Of a stretch of DNA of 64,000 nucleotides, positions 19,374 through 29,659 are shown one piece after another. The translations under genes and the position numbers were made by a program. The stretch comes from DATJKD01 sp963728295. GTDB lineage: Bacteria; Pseudomonadota; Gammaproteobacteria; Steroidobacterales; Steroidobacteraceae. The notes beneath the pieces were generated by a model. It was not told the origin of the DNA. It worked only from the letters and a program-made list of their open reading frames with translations, and made no database searches. Every line of letters begins with the position of its first letter. The first letter of the stretch is position 1. Location of the stretch: assembly GCA_963728295.1 (NCBI GenBank), contig CAVSKB010000011.1, positions 744,001 through 808,000 of the forward strand, read 5' to 3'.

Positions 19374-20372
19374 ATGCAAGCGATCCTCGTCACCGGCGGC
19401 GCCGGCTACATTGGCAGCCACGTCGTGCGTCAACTTACCGAGCGCAACGAGCGCGTGGTCGTGCTCGACAATCTCTGCACCGGGTATCGCAGCGCCGTGC
19501 TCAACGCGCCGCTGGTGATCGGAGACACCGGGGATCGCGTGCTCGTCGATCGCGTACTGGCGGAGCACCGGGTCGAGACGGTGATGCATTTTGCCGCGCA
19601 TACCATCGTGCCCGAGTCCGTCGCAGATCCGCTGAAGTACTACCGCAACAACACCTGCGCCACGCGCACCCTGCTGGAGTGCTGCGATCGGGCTGGGATT
19701 CGCCAGTTCGTGTTCTCGTCGACCGCGGCGGTGTACGGCGCGCCCACGAACGGGCTTGCGGACGAGGACACCGCGACGCAGCCGATAAATCCGTACGGCC
19801 TGTCGAAGCTGATGAGCGAGTGGATGCTACGCGACCTGGCTCAGGCGTCGCGCATGCGCTACGTGGCGCTTCGCTACTTCAACGTCGCCGGCAGCGACCC
19901 CAGCGGTCGGATCGGTCACTCGGCGCCGGACTCGACCCTCCTGGTCAAGATCGCCTGCCAGCACGCAGTGGGCTTGCGACCGGAGGTGGCAGTCTTCGGC
20001 ACCGACTATCCGACGCCCGATGGCACCGGTGTGCGCGACTACATACACATCGAAGACCTGGCCGATGCGCATCTGCGCGCGCTTGATTACCTGCGCGACG
20101 GGGGAACCACGACGACGCTCAACTGCGGCTACGGTCACGGGTATTCGGTTCGCGAGGTGCTGCGCATGGTAGAGCGGGTGCACGGCGCACCGCTCCGGAT
20201 CCGGGAGGCGCCCCGACGCGCCGGCGATCCGCCGATGCTGGTCGCGCAGGCGGCGCGCGTGCGCAGGGATCTGAACTGGACGCCGCGCTATGACGATCTC
20301 GAGACCATCGTGCGCACGCAACTCGAGTGGGAACGACGACTGAAACGCGAACCGGTTCTGCAGAAGAACTGA
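19374..20372 (+). CDS. galE: UDP-glucose 4-epimerase
   Basis: 332 residues of the extended SDR family. The NAD-binding ILVTGGAGYIGSHVV is at the N-terminus. The catalytic pair is Ser in FVFSSTAAVYG and YxxxK in NPYGLSKLMSEWML; RYFNVAGSDP and GTGVRDYIHIEDLA are GalE hallmarks. It interconverts UDP-glucose and UDP-galactose (or their N-acetyl forms) and so supplies galactose residues for surface glycans. It is divergent from srkA with almost no intergenic space. The next 300 bases downstream hold no recognisable gene. Confidence 0.9.
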   Translation: MQAILVTGGAGYIGSHVVRQLTERNERVVVLDNLCTGYRSAVLNAPLVIGDTGDRVLVDRVLAEHRVETVMHFAAHTIVPESVADPLKYYRNNTCATRTLLECCDRAGIRQFVFSSTAAVYGAPTNGLADEDTATQPINPYGLSKLMSEWMLRDLAQASRMRYVALRYFNVAGSDPSGRIGHSAPDSTLLVKIACQHAVGLRPEVAVFGTDYPTPDGTGVRDYIHIEDLADAHLRALDYLRDGGTTTTLNCGYGHGYSVREVLRMVERVHGAPLRIREAPRRAGDPPMLVAQAARVRRDLNWTPRYDDLETIVRTQLEWERRLKREPVLQKN

Positions 20373-20673
20373 GGCGAGAGACGGCCGTACCGCCCGTGGT
20401 ATCCTGCGGCGTCCGGCAGATCCGCGCGTCAACCCGTGAATCGACGACAGGTTTCGCCCTTCAGCTTCCATCAGTCCGGTCGATCGCGAAGCACTGCAGC
20501 CGTAGAGCATCGCAGTTGCGCGCGGCCTATCTGCGCCGCCGCGACGCTCGCCGCATCTGCGGCTGCACCGGCCCATGAAATTAGAGCTTTATCAGAAGAT
20601 CGTCGCGCGGCGACCCGATCCGGACTTGCGTGAACGTGACCGTCAACGGGTGAACTTTGCGAGAGCTAAAGCC
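20373..20673. other. gene-free stretch between galE and a lipoprotein gene
   Basis: About 300 bases with no supported gene. The frame of the following lipoprotein stays open upstream to 20575, but the signal peptide starts only at 20674. No riboswitch, terminator with U-tract or clear -35/-10 pair was recognised. It may be the leader of the lipoprotein mRNA. Confidence 0.4.
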
Positions 20674-21297
20674 ATGGCTATGCGCCACCGAATAACCAGC
20701 CTCGTTCTGACAATGATCTTTGCGGCGTTCGCAGGTTGCGGCGGGAAGGATGAGGATCCGACCCGGGCTGCGGCGCGGAAGCCGGCCGCGGCGGAGACGG
20801 CCGCGCAGGCAAGCCAGGCGGCCGCGGCGCGGGACGAACGACGTCCCGCGAACGCAGTCACGACCGGCGACGCGGGTGCGGCCATGGACCTGCAGTACGA
20901 GCTTGCCCCGCGCCCGGAGACGGGGCAGCCGTTTACAGTTCAGCTGGCATTCGTTCCACGGGTGCCGGCCGATTCGATCGATGCGCAGTTGAGCGCAACG
21001 CCGGGGTTGCGCATCACGAGCGCAGAGTCGGTGCGGTTCGCGGACGTGAAGCCCGGCGAGCGCTACACGACCGAGGTGATGGTCGTGGGCGACTTGCCCG
21101 GCCTTTATTACGTTGGAGTCGTTGCACGCATGGCCACGCAGGTGCAGACCGATGCGCGCTCGTTCTCGGTACCGGTGGTGGTCGGTGCACCTGCAGTGGT
21201 CGGTACACCTGCGGCCGTCGCCGCGCCACAGCCCGAGGCGGATGCGTCCGGCTCAGCAATTGTTACATTGCCCGCCGAGGAACCCGGCGGAAACTAA
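20674..21297 (+). CDS. hypothetical lipoprotein
   Basis: From ATG 20674 (or 20680) a signal peptide MRHRITSLVLTMIFAAFAGC ends in the lipobox AFAGC, followed by a Gly/Lys/Asp spacer. The body is Ala-rich low complexity (about residues 25-60), then a beta-rich domain with LAPRPETGQPFTVQLAFVPR and TTEVMVVGDLPGLYYVGVVA, resembling Ig-like or DUF-type envelope domains. The C-terminus is a Val/Ala/Pro repeat. No enzyme motif is visible. It is followed 170 bases later by a second lipoprotein, with an AT-rich gap between. Confidence 0.6.
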   Translation: MAMRHRITSLVLTMIFAAFAGCGGKDEDPTRAAARKPAAAETAAQASQAAAARDERRPANAVTTGDAGAAMDLQYELAPRPETGQPFTVQLAFVPRVPADSIDAQLSATPGLRITSAESVRFADVKPGERYTTEVMVVGDLPGLYYVGVVARMATQVQTDARSFSVPVVVGAPAVVGTPAAVAAPQPEADASGSAIVTLPAEEPGGN

Positions 21298-21470
21298 AAC
21301 AGTTGAGCTTTATGTCAATTTTCAAAGTGTTGACGCGAATTTAGGGCAGAATCGTTACCAAGACCGGTCCGCGCTGCAAGGGAAGCGACTTGCGGATCGG
21401 TCAAACGAAATCGCAACGGGAGTTGGTAAACAATATGGATAGGATCGTCAGCGTCGAAGGGCACGGACCG

Positions 21471-22891
21471 ATGTCGAGTTTGCGGGTCGCAAGCCGCGGC
21501 TTGCGACTGATCGCACTTGCAGCGCTTGTGGCCGCCCTGACGGCCTGCGGTGGCGGCGGTGGCGGCGGTGATGATGGTGGCAATCCGCCCCCCACGCCCA
21601 CCGGAACTCTTCGGGTTACGGTTACGGACACATTTGGCGCTGCAGTCCAGGACGCGACTGTCCAAGCGACCGTTGGTTCTGCGAGCAGAAGCGGCAGTAC
21701 CGCTGCGGATGGAGTGGTGACGCTTACAGGTGTTGCCGTCGGCGCCGCAAGCGTGGACGTCTCCCGCTCCACATTCGTCAGCCAGAACGACGTCCCCGCG
21801 ACAATTACGGAAAATCAGACGACCGAGCTCGCGGTAGCAACTCGTCCGCGCGACCTCGGCAGCAGGCGGTTCTTTGACCTCCCGGGTGGGAGCACCGGTT
21901 GTCGGTGGCAACGGTCAGACCATGACCTTTCAGATCGAGCTCGTGATCGTAGGCAACGATTCGCAGGCGATCACCACCCTGACCGCGGCCAATTTCGTTC
22001 TCCAGCCATGCGCTCCGGATTCGAATACGCCTCGAACGGACTGCATTGGCGGAGTGCCGCTCGACTTTGACGAGCCATACCAGTCGACGACTCCTACTGC
22101 TCAGGATGCCTTGCTCGTACCCGGCCTTCCGCGGGAGGACTATGCCGCTGGCTTGATGCTCGACCAGAGTCAAAGCATCAGTGGGCTCCGATCCAACCGG
22201 CGCCCGGCTGTTCTCCGCCAAGGCGTTTCTGGACGGGCTGGGCAGCGGCGATCGAGCCCTGCTCTCGGTATTCGCAAATGACGGCACGAACACTGATGCG
22301 CTGATTCCCACCCAGCCGCTGACGATCTATCCGCCGTTCAGAAGCCCAACCACGACGCGGGATGCACCCTCGTACTACGACACCCTTGATTCGCTGGTCG
22401 ACCTCGTTGGCGGCGGTACTCCGCTGTACGAGTCTCTGGATCTTCTGCGCGAGCAGGTCGTGGCTGACGCCACACTTCCGGTGGGAATCGCCAAGGCAGT
22501 CGTCATTTTCACGGATGGCGAGGATACCGACTGCGGCGGCGCGAATACCTGCCGGACAAGGCGTGACCAATCCATCCAGGCGGCGATTGCTGACAACCTG
22601 CGAGTCTTCACCATCGGGCTCTCCACGGGTGTCGACTTCGAAGCGCTGGCCGAGCTGGCCAATGACACGGGTGGGGCATTTCTGTTCGCCGACAGCGCTG
22701 AACAGCTGATTCCCCTGTATGGGACGGTCGGCGACCTCCTGAGCCTCACGCTTCCGACCTATCGGCTGACCTTCAATGTGAGCGCGGATGCGCAGGGCAT
22801 ATTTGTGTCCGGCCGGTCGTTGATTGGCCGCGTCGAGGTTACCGCCGGATCCAACGTATTCAACGTGCCGTTTATCGTCGGCGTGCCCTGA
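21471..22891 (+). CDS. vWA-domain lipoprotein, frameshifted
   Basis: The N-terminus (LIALAALVAALTACGGGGGG) is a lipoprotein signal with lipobox LTAC and a glycine spacer. A carboxypeptidase-regulatory-like Ig module follows (GTLRVTVTDTFGAAVQDATV). Then comes a von Willebrand A domain with the MIDAS motif in MLDQSQSISGSD (DxSxS), VVIFTDGEDTDCGGANTC and VFTIGLSTGVDFEALAELA. One extra base near 21862 and another near 22184 break the frame; with them removed it has about 470 residues. ATG 21471 is used; ATG 21435 is also possible. Such proteins bind metal-dependent ligands at the envelope. A terminator follows. Confidence 0.7.
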
Positions 22892-22920
22892 CGCTGGGGC
22901 GATTCGCAACTGCTGAGACC

Positions 22921-22948
22921 GAGGCCCCGCACGCGGGGCCTCGTTCTT
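22921..22948 (+). terminator. rho-independent terminator after the vWA lipoprotein
   Basis: GAGGCCCCG and CGGGGCCTC form a nine-base GC-rich stem with a four-base loop, followed by GTTCTTTC. It lies 30 bases beyond the vWA gene's stop and ahead of typA. Confidence 0.75.
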
Positions 22949-23000
22949 TCCGGGTCCGCCACGTATACTCCGCCGCCCTTTTGAGCCACCTGGCGGTCCC

Positions 23001-24833
23001 GTGAGCCTCGATTCGACGAGCCAGCTGCGCAACATCGCGATCATTGCGCACGTCGATCACGGCAAGACGACGCTGGTCGACCAGCTGCTGCGGCAGTCCG
23101 GCACCTTCGATGCCCGCAAGGCGCTGGTCGATCGGGTGATGGACTCGAATGCGCTCGAGCGCGAGCGCGGGATCACGATCCTCGCCAAGAACACGGCGAT
23201 CCGCTGGCGGGACTTCCGCATCAACATCGTCGACACGCCGGGACACGCCGATTTCGGCGGCGAGGTCGAGCGCGTTTTGTCCATGGTCGACTCGGTGCTG
23301 CTGCTCGTCGACGCGGTCGACGGACCGATGCCCCAGACGCGGTTCGTCACTCAGAAGGCGTTTTCGCACGGACTGCGGCCGATCGTCGTGATCAACAAGA
23401 TCGACCGGCCGGAGGCACGCCCCAACTGGGTGCTCGATCAGACTTTCGACCTCTTCGACCGGCTGGGCGCAACCGAGGCGCAGCTCGACTTTCCGGTGAT
23501 CTATACCTCGGCGTTGCAGGGCTACGCCTCGCACGATCCGGCGCACCGCGGCGGCGACATGACGTCGCTGTTCGAGACCATCGTGCGCCACTGCCCGCCG
23601 CCCGAGGTCGATCAGGACGGCCCGCTGCAGCTGCAGGTGTCGCAACTCGATTATTCGAGCTATGTCGGTGCGATCGGAATCGGCCGGATAAAGCGCGGCA
23701 CGCTCCGGCGCAATATGCCGGTCGCGGTCGTTGATCGCGAGGGCGCGGTGCGGCAGGAACGCGTGATGCAGGTGCTGGGCTTCCTCGGACTCGATCGCAT
23801 CGAGATCGAGGAGGCCGGGGCGGGCGACATCGTGGCCTTTGCCGGTATCGAGCATCCGGCGATCTCGGACACCCTCTGCGATCCGTCGCGGCCGGAGCCG
23901 TTGCCGGCGCTGGTCGTCGATGAACCCACCATCAGCATGACCTTCGAGGTCAACAATTCGCCGTTTGCCGGCCGTGAAGGACGGTACCTGACGAGCCGCC
24001 AGATCCGCGAGCGGCTCCTGCGCGAGGCGTTGACCAACGTCGCCCTCAAGGTCGAGGAAACCGACGACCCGGACAAGTTCAAGGTCTACGGACGCGGCGA
24101 GCTGCACTTCGGCGTGCTGCTCGAGAACATGCGACGCGAAGGCTACGAGATCGCGGTGTCGCGCCCGCGGGTAGTCACCAAGGAGATCGATGGGGTACTC
24201 AACGAGCCGTACGAGATCCTTGCGGTCGATGTCGAGGACTCGACCCAGGGGGCGGTGATGACCGCGCTCGGCAGCCGCGGCGGGCAGCTCACCGGGATGC
24301 AGCCGGACGGCAAGGGCAGGGTGCGGCTCGACTACGTGATCCCCGCGCGTGGCCTGATCGGCTTTCAGACCGAGTTCCGTACGCTCACTTCCGGCATGGG
24401 TCTGCTGTTTCACGTCTTCGACCATTTCGCTCCGGTACTCGACCGTTCGATCGCCGAACGGCAGAACGGCGTCATGGTCGCGAACGCGCAGGGTACCGTG
24501 CTCGCCTACGCTCTCTTCAATCTCCAGGAGCGAGGGCGGCTGATGGTGGCGCACGGCGACGAGGTCTACGAGGGGCAGATCGTCGGCATACACAGCCGGG
24601 ACAACGATCTGGTCGTCAACCCGCTCAAGGCCAAGAAGCTCACCAACATCCGCGCCGCCGGCCGCGATGAGAACATCATCCTCGTGAGCCCGGTGCGCAT
24701 GACGCTCGAGCAGGCGATGGAGTTCATCGACGATGACGAGCTGGTCGAGGTGACGCCTGCGTCGATACGGCTGCGCAAGCGCGCGCTCAAGGAGCACCAG
24801 CGGCGCCGTTCTTCGCGTCTCGAGGAGGCCTGA
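23001..24833 (+). CDS. typA: ribosome-associated GTPase TypA/BipA
   Basis: 610 residues, full length for TypA/BipA. The G1 motif is AHVDHGKTT, the switch I segment contains ERERGITI, G3 is DTPGHADFGG and G4 is NKIDRP. EF-G-like domains III and V and the BipA-specific C-terminal domain follow (YVIPARGLIGFQTEFRTLT, NPLKAKKLTNIRA). It is a translational GTPase that binds the ribosome and aids 50S assembly and stress growth. The start is GTG 23001. Single gene, convergent with the GGDEF/EAL gene. Confidence 0.95.
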   Translation: MSLDSTSQLRNIAIIAHVDHGKTTLVDQLLRQSGTFDARKALVDRVMDSNALERERGITILAKNTAIRWRDFRINIVDTPGHADFGGEVERVLSMVDSVLLLVDAVDGPMPQTRFVTQKAFSHGLRPIVVINKIDRPEARPNWVLDQTFDLFDRLGATEAQLDFPVIYTSALQGYASHDPAHRGGDMTSLFETIVRHCPPPEVDQDGPLQLQVSQLDYSSYVGAIGIGRIKRGTLRRNMPVAVVDREGAVRQERVMQVLGFLGLDRIEIEEAGAGDIVAFAGIEHPAISDTLCDPSRPEPLPALVVDEPTISMTFEVNNSPFAGREGRYLTSRQIRERLLREALTNVALKVEETDDPDKFKVYGRGELHFGVLLENMRREGYEIAVSRPRVVTKEIDGVLNEPYEILAVDVEDSTQGAVMTALGSRGGQLTGMQPDGKGRVRLDYVIPARGLIGFQTEFRTLTSGMGLLFHVFDHFAPVLDRSIAERQNGVMVANAQGTVLAYALFNLQERGRLMVAHGDEVYEGQIVGIHSRDNDLVVNPLKAKKLTNIRAAGRDENIILVSPVRMTLEQAMEFIDDDELVEVTPASIRLRKRALKEHQRRRSSRLEEA

Positions 24834-24844
24834 TCGCAGGCCTC
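24825..24844. terminator. shared hairpin between convergent typA and GGDEF/EAL genes
   Basis: GAGGCCT and AGGCCTC pair around a six-base loop and overlap both stop codons, which are only nine bases apart. Because the stem is symmetric it could serve both strands. No U-tract on either side, so it may be a stability or weak termination element. Confidence 0.45.
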
Positions 24845-27800
24845 AGGCCGTGCGGCGGATCACATCGGGCTCGCGCGCGATCAGCGTTTCCAGGTTCTCG
24901 ACGGGTTGCGGCGCCGCGATGTGGTGCCCCTGCGCATACTCGATGCCGATGTCGGCGAGCCGCGAGAGCACCTCGGCGGAGTCGACCCGTTCGGCGATCG
25001 TGCGGATGCCCATCGTCTGACCGATCTGTGCGATCGCCTCGACCAGACCGCGATCGACGCGGTCATGCGCCACGTTGTGCATGAACTGGCCGTCGATCTT
25101 GAGAAAGTCGACGGGCAGGTTCTTCAGGAATATGAACGACGAGAGTCCGCTGCCGAAGTCGTCGAGCGAGAACCGGCAGCCGCGTTCGCGCAGCTCGCGC
25201 ACGAAATGCTTGGCATTGGCGAGGCTGCTCATGGCGGCGGTCTCGGTCATCTCGAAGCACAGCGCACCCGGACTCACATCGGCGGCCGCCATCTCGGCGA
25301 GGACGAAGTCGAGGAACTGCTCGTCGTTGAGCGTGGTGGCGGAGACGTTGATCGCAAGCGTGAAGGGTGCGCGCGCGGTGTCGCCGCGCCGGTGAGCGTG
25401 CCGGGTGCAGGCCTGGCGCACGACCCATCGATCGAGCGCCGGCATCAGGTTGAAGCGCTCCGCGGCGGGGATGAATTCCGACGGCTGGACGAGCATCCCG
25501 TTCTCGTCCTTCATCCGCAGCAGCAGCTCGAAGTGACGCAGCTTCTCCACGCCGGCGCGGATCGGCACGATCGGCTGGCAGACGAGCAGCAGACGGTCTT
25601 CCTCGCAGGCGCGATGGATGCGTGATACCCACTGCATCTCGCGATGCCGCTCGGGCGCGCGACCCTGGCGGTACGTCTGGACCCGGTTGCGGCCCGAGTC
25701 CTTGGCTGAATAGCAGGCGACGTCGGCGGCGCTCATTACCAGCCGCGAGCGACTCGGAGTGCGCCGTGATCTCGGCGAGTCCGATCGACACGCCGACGTT
25801 CATGACGCGGTCCTGCCACACGAAGCGGAAATCGCGGATGGCCTGCCGCAGGTTCTCGGCGATCCGCTGCGCGGTCTCGAGCGTGCAGTCCTGCAGCAGG
25901 ACGCCGAACTCGTCTCCGCCCAGGCGTGCGAGCGTGTCGGTGGTGCGGATGCGGGTCTGCACTACGCTCGTGATCTGCTTGAGCAGCCGGTCGCCCGCCT
26001 GATGCCCGCAGGTGTCGTTGACGACCTTGAACTGGTCGAGATCGAGGTAAAGCAGGACGTGGCTCACGCCATCGCGGCTCGCGCGCGGCCAGCAGCGCCT
26101 CGTTGAGCCGGCGATTCGAATTCGCGGCGGTTGATGAGCCCGGTCAGCGCGTCGTGGCTCGCCTGGTAGACGAGGGCGCGCTGCAGCCGGCGTTCCTGGC
26201 TGACGTCGTGGAACACCATGACCACGCCGATCAGCTGGCCGCTGCGGTCGCGGATTGGCGCCGCGGAATCCTGGATCGAGATCTCGATGCCGCGCGCGGT
26301 TGATGAGCAGCGATTGCTCGACCATCTCGACGATGCGACCCTCGCGCAGGCAGCGGACGATCGGGTTCTCGAACGGCTGCCGGCTCGACTCTCGCCGACC
26401 AGGTGGATGACCTCGCTGGCCGGCCGGCCCGCGGCTTCGGTCGATTCCCAGCCGGTCGAGCTGCTCGGCGACGGGATTCAGATACTCGACGCGTCCCTCG
26501 GCGTCTGCGGTGATGACCGCGTCGCCGATCGACTCAGCGTGACCTGGGCCTTCTCCTTCTCCTCGAACAGCTGGACCTCGGCCTGCTTGCGCACCGAGAT
26601 GTCCGCGATCGTGCCTTCGTGGCCGATGACCTCGTCCCTGCTCGTCGCGGACCACGCCGCGCGTTCTCGACCACGGTGATGATGCGCGCCGTCGCGCCGG
26701 CGAAGCTGGTACTCGGCGTTGCGCACGACGCCGTTGCGCATCAGACTGCGCGATCACCGCCTGCGCGATCTGCGGCGTTGGCATAGAGATCGCGCGTCGA
26801 CGGGAGGGCGAGGAGGTCCTCGGCGCGCTCGTAACCGAGCATCTCGCACCAGTGCGGGGTTGACGGATTCGAAGCCGCGCATCACCGGTCGCGCGATACA
26901 CGCCCTCGATGACGTTCTCGAACAACCCGCGATACCGCGCTTCGCTGCGCCGCAGCGCCTCCTCCGCGCGCTTGCGCTCGATGGCGATGCCGGCGAGCGC
27001 CGTGAGACGCGCCATCAGCTCGAAGTCGCGCTTCAATGGGCTCCGTGGCTGGCGGAAATAGAGCGCCACGGTGCCGACCATCCGCCCGTCGGGCACGCGG
27101 ATGGGCGTCGACCAGCAGGCGCTGAGACCCGCGGCGAGCGCGGGCTTGCGCAGGTTCTCCCAGAGCGCGTCGCGCGCGATCTCCGCGACCACCACCTGCC
27201 GCTGCAGGTAGATCGCGGCGCCGCAGGATCCGTTGCGCGGCGGCGATCGCGACCTCGGCGATCGCGTGCAGCGAATTCGCGCGGCAGGCGCTGGCCCGCG
27301 ATGTGACGCAGCACGCGCTGCGGATTCGTCATAGGTCGAGACGGTGCAGAGCGCGTCGGGTGTGACGCGCTCGGCGGTCTCGGCGATCGCCTCGAGCGTC
27401 GCCGCAAGATCCACGTTGCCCGTCATACGCTCGAAGACCCGCCGCTCGCCGATCGCCAGCAGTTCGCTGCGCTTGCGCTCGGTGATGTCGGTGATGCTGC
27501 CGCGGATCAGCCGGCGGCCGGATGATGGCAACCTGCACCATGCCGAACTTCGCAGGGGATGTCGTGGCCGTGCGCGTCGCGATGCAGCCACTCGAAGCAC
27601 GGCGCCTCGCCGGCGAGCGCGCGGTCGATGTAGCCACGCGAGATGCCGAAGGACGGTGTCCCGTCCGGCTGCTCCGGGGGACTGATCGCGTTCCGGCCCG
27701 CGGCAAGCAGCTCCTCGCGCGACATCTTGAAGAAGCGCACCGCGTTGTCGTTGCATTCGACGAAGTGACCGGCGTCGGTGTCCAGGACGACGATCGCCTC

Positions 27801-28427
27801 CGGGGCGTTCTCGACCAGCGTGCGATAGCGCGCCTCGCTCTCGCGGATGCGCCGCCTCGGCGAGCTTCCGGTCGGTGGTGTCGCGCAGACAGACGATGTA
27901 GACGGAGCGACGGTCGAGCCGCACCTTGCTGACACCGATCTCGGCGTCGAACAGCGTGCCGTTGCGGTGCCGGCCGCGGGTCTCGCGCGGCGCCAGGTCG
28001 AACTGGGTGTCCTCGACGGACTCGGCGAGCTCGTCGAGCGCACCGGTGAGCCGCGGGTGACGGCGCGAGCGACGGGATCAGCAGGTCGAGGCGACGGTCA
28101 CGGACCTCGGCCTCGTCGTAACCGAATACGCGCTCGCCCGTGGTGTTCACGCGTCTCGATGCGGCCGATCTCGTCGACGGTCAGGATCGCATCCTTGACG
28201 TGATCCACGATGGCCTGGAGCTGAGCCGCCGCGTTCTCGCGCACCTCGCGCGCGGCGGCCGTGGTCTCGTCGGCGAGCAGCTTCATCGAGCGCACGACTC
28301 CACGACGCTCGTCGTCCCACTCCGAGTAGGCAGCGCTCACCGCGAGCAGGAGCTTGCGCATGTCGGGCGGACCGTTTGCCTCGCGGGCTTCGTCGAGCTG
28401 CTTGTTGAGGAGGGGGTGCATGCTCAC
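24843..28427 (-). pseudogene. PAS/GAF/GGDEF/EAL c-di-GMP signalling protein, many frameshifts
   Basis: Reading across roughly a dozen breaks gives a protein of about 1,190 residues. In order these are a helical N-terminus; PAS domains with PAC motifs (VFGYDEAEVRDR, DAGHFVECNDNAVRFF, GSITDITERK); a GAF domain (VAEIARDALWENLRKPALA); more PAS domains; GGDEF (LDLDQFKVVNDTCGHQAGD, inhibitory RTTD five residues before GGDEF); and EAL (FELLLRM, INVSATTLND, DDFGSGLSSF, LKIDG). The frame moves by one in the same sense at most joins, as expected for single-base insertions. GTG 28427 overlaps the upstream small frame. It may make and break c-di-GMP, the ligand of the riboswitch at 6.2 kb. Real pseudogene or sequence error cannot be told apart here. 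Confidence 0.7.
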
Positions 28428-28654
28428 GCCTTGGCCCGCCGCAGGGCGACAGGGGCCCCGACATAGTCCGTCGCCCGCCGTGGGCGCGATCCGCCGGCCG
28501 CCGCCGGCGCGGCCGTGCGGTCAGGCGGGCGTGGATCCGCGCCGCTGGACGCTGGAAAACCCCGTTCCGCGGCGCGCACGAAGTCGACCGGCCGGATTCC
28601 GAGCCGGCGCATGCGATCGACGTAACCCGTGTGTCGCTGGGCGCCCCGATCCAT
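28424..28654 (-). CDS. possible small protein upstream of the GGDEF/EAL gene
   Basis: A 76-codon frame from ATG 28654 (starting MDRGAQRHTGYVDRMRRLGI) whose TGA overlaps the GTG of the GGDEF/EAL gene by four bases. Such an overlap is typical of coupled genes and is the main support. The first half looks helical and basic; the rest is Pro/Ala/Arg-rich. A frame in register +1 upstream (FWGRYGFAWQQWIGA) also looks protein-like, so the gene may begin further up with a frameshift. No family recognised. Confidence 0.3.
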   Translation of the reverse strand: MDRGAQRHTGYVDRMRRLGIRPVDFVRAAERGFPASSGADPRPPDRTAAPAAAGGSRPRRATDYVGAPVALRRAKA

Positions 28655-28812
28655 TGCTGCCACGCAAAGCCATACCGCCCCCAAAAGGTGGGGTCGACCG
28701 CACGGATAGTAGGCGGGCCCCGGCCCGTGCCGATGTGACGTACGTCGCATTCGAGGCTGGCCCGGAGACCGGCCCCCGGTACAATCAGTGCCCGCCTCAT
28801 CACTACCCATTC

Positions 28813-29659
28813 ATGACCCGACCCGCTACCGCACGAACCCGCAGCACGACGCTGCTCGGGGTCGATGACCCGCCGCCCTTCGTCATCCTCAATGAGCATG
28901 GTGCCGCCCCGGCGCTGCTGGTCTGCGATCATGCCAGCCGGGCATTTCCGCGCGCGCTCGCACGGCTCGGATTGCCGGAGTCTGCGACCTGGCAGCATAT
29001 GGCGTGGGACATCGGCGCCGCGGAGCTCACCCGCGGGCTGGCCAGCGCCCTGGGCGCGCCCGCGGTGCTCGCGGGCTACTCACGTCTGGTCGTCGACTGC
29101 AACCGGCCGCCCGACGACGCAGAGGCGTTCCGCACCGTTAGCGACGGGCACGAGATCCCGGGCAACGGCGCGCTCGACGGAGTTCGACCGCGCGCAGCGG
29201 CTGGCCTGCTTTTTCGACCCCTATCACGAGGCGATCGGCGCGATGCTTGCGGGGTTCCGCTTGCGCGGGGTCGTACCGCTCTTCGTCTCCGTGCATACCT
29301 TCACCCCGACGATGGGCGGGCGCGACCGGCCCTGGCACGTCGGCGTGCTCTGGGATCGTGACGAGGCGAGCGCACGGTACCTGATATCGGGGCTGCAGGC
29401 CGAGGCCGGGCTCGTCGTCGGGGACAACGAGCCCTACAGCGGCAAGCATCCGGCCGACTTCACGGTGCATCAGCACGCGGAGTCGGCCGGCCTGCCGTAC
29501 GTCTGTCTGGAGATCCGCCAGGACCAGTTCGAGTCACCCGCGGGGACCGAGCGCTGGGTCCGGCGGCTCGCGAAACTCATCGGACCGATGCTGGATGATC
29601 CGGCACTGCGGCGGCTGCGATCAGGAGAGGGCAGGTGGCTGCGCGCGAACCGCCGCTGA
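28813..29659 (+). CDS. N-formylglutamate amidohydrolase family protein, frameshifted
   Basis: About 281 residues after removing an extra G near 29180. The motifs LLVCDHASRAFPRAL, YSRLVVDCNRPPDD, VPLFVSVHTFTPTM and LPYVCLEIRQDQF match the FGase (HutG-like) family of metal-dependent amidohydrolases, which hydrolyse N-formyl- or related amides of glutamate and aspartate. The 3' end overlaps the YbdK-type ligase by 25 bases, a linkage often seen for this family. Here it is more likely a partner of the ligase than of histidine degradation, because no other hut gene is near. Confidence 0.8.

Noticed and set aside
28660..28700. ACGCAAAGCC on the plus strand, resembling the c-di-GMP-I core
   Set aside because: The other conserved blocks (GGGCAAACC, GNRA stem, closing GGGGUU) are absent, and the bases lie in a protein-like minus-strand frame.
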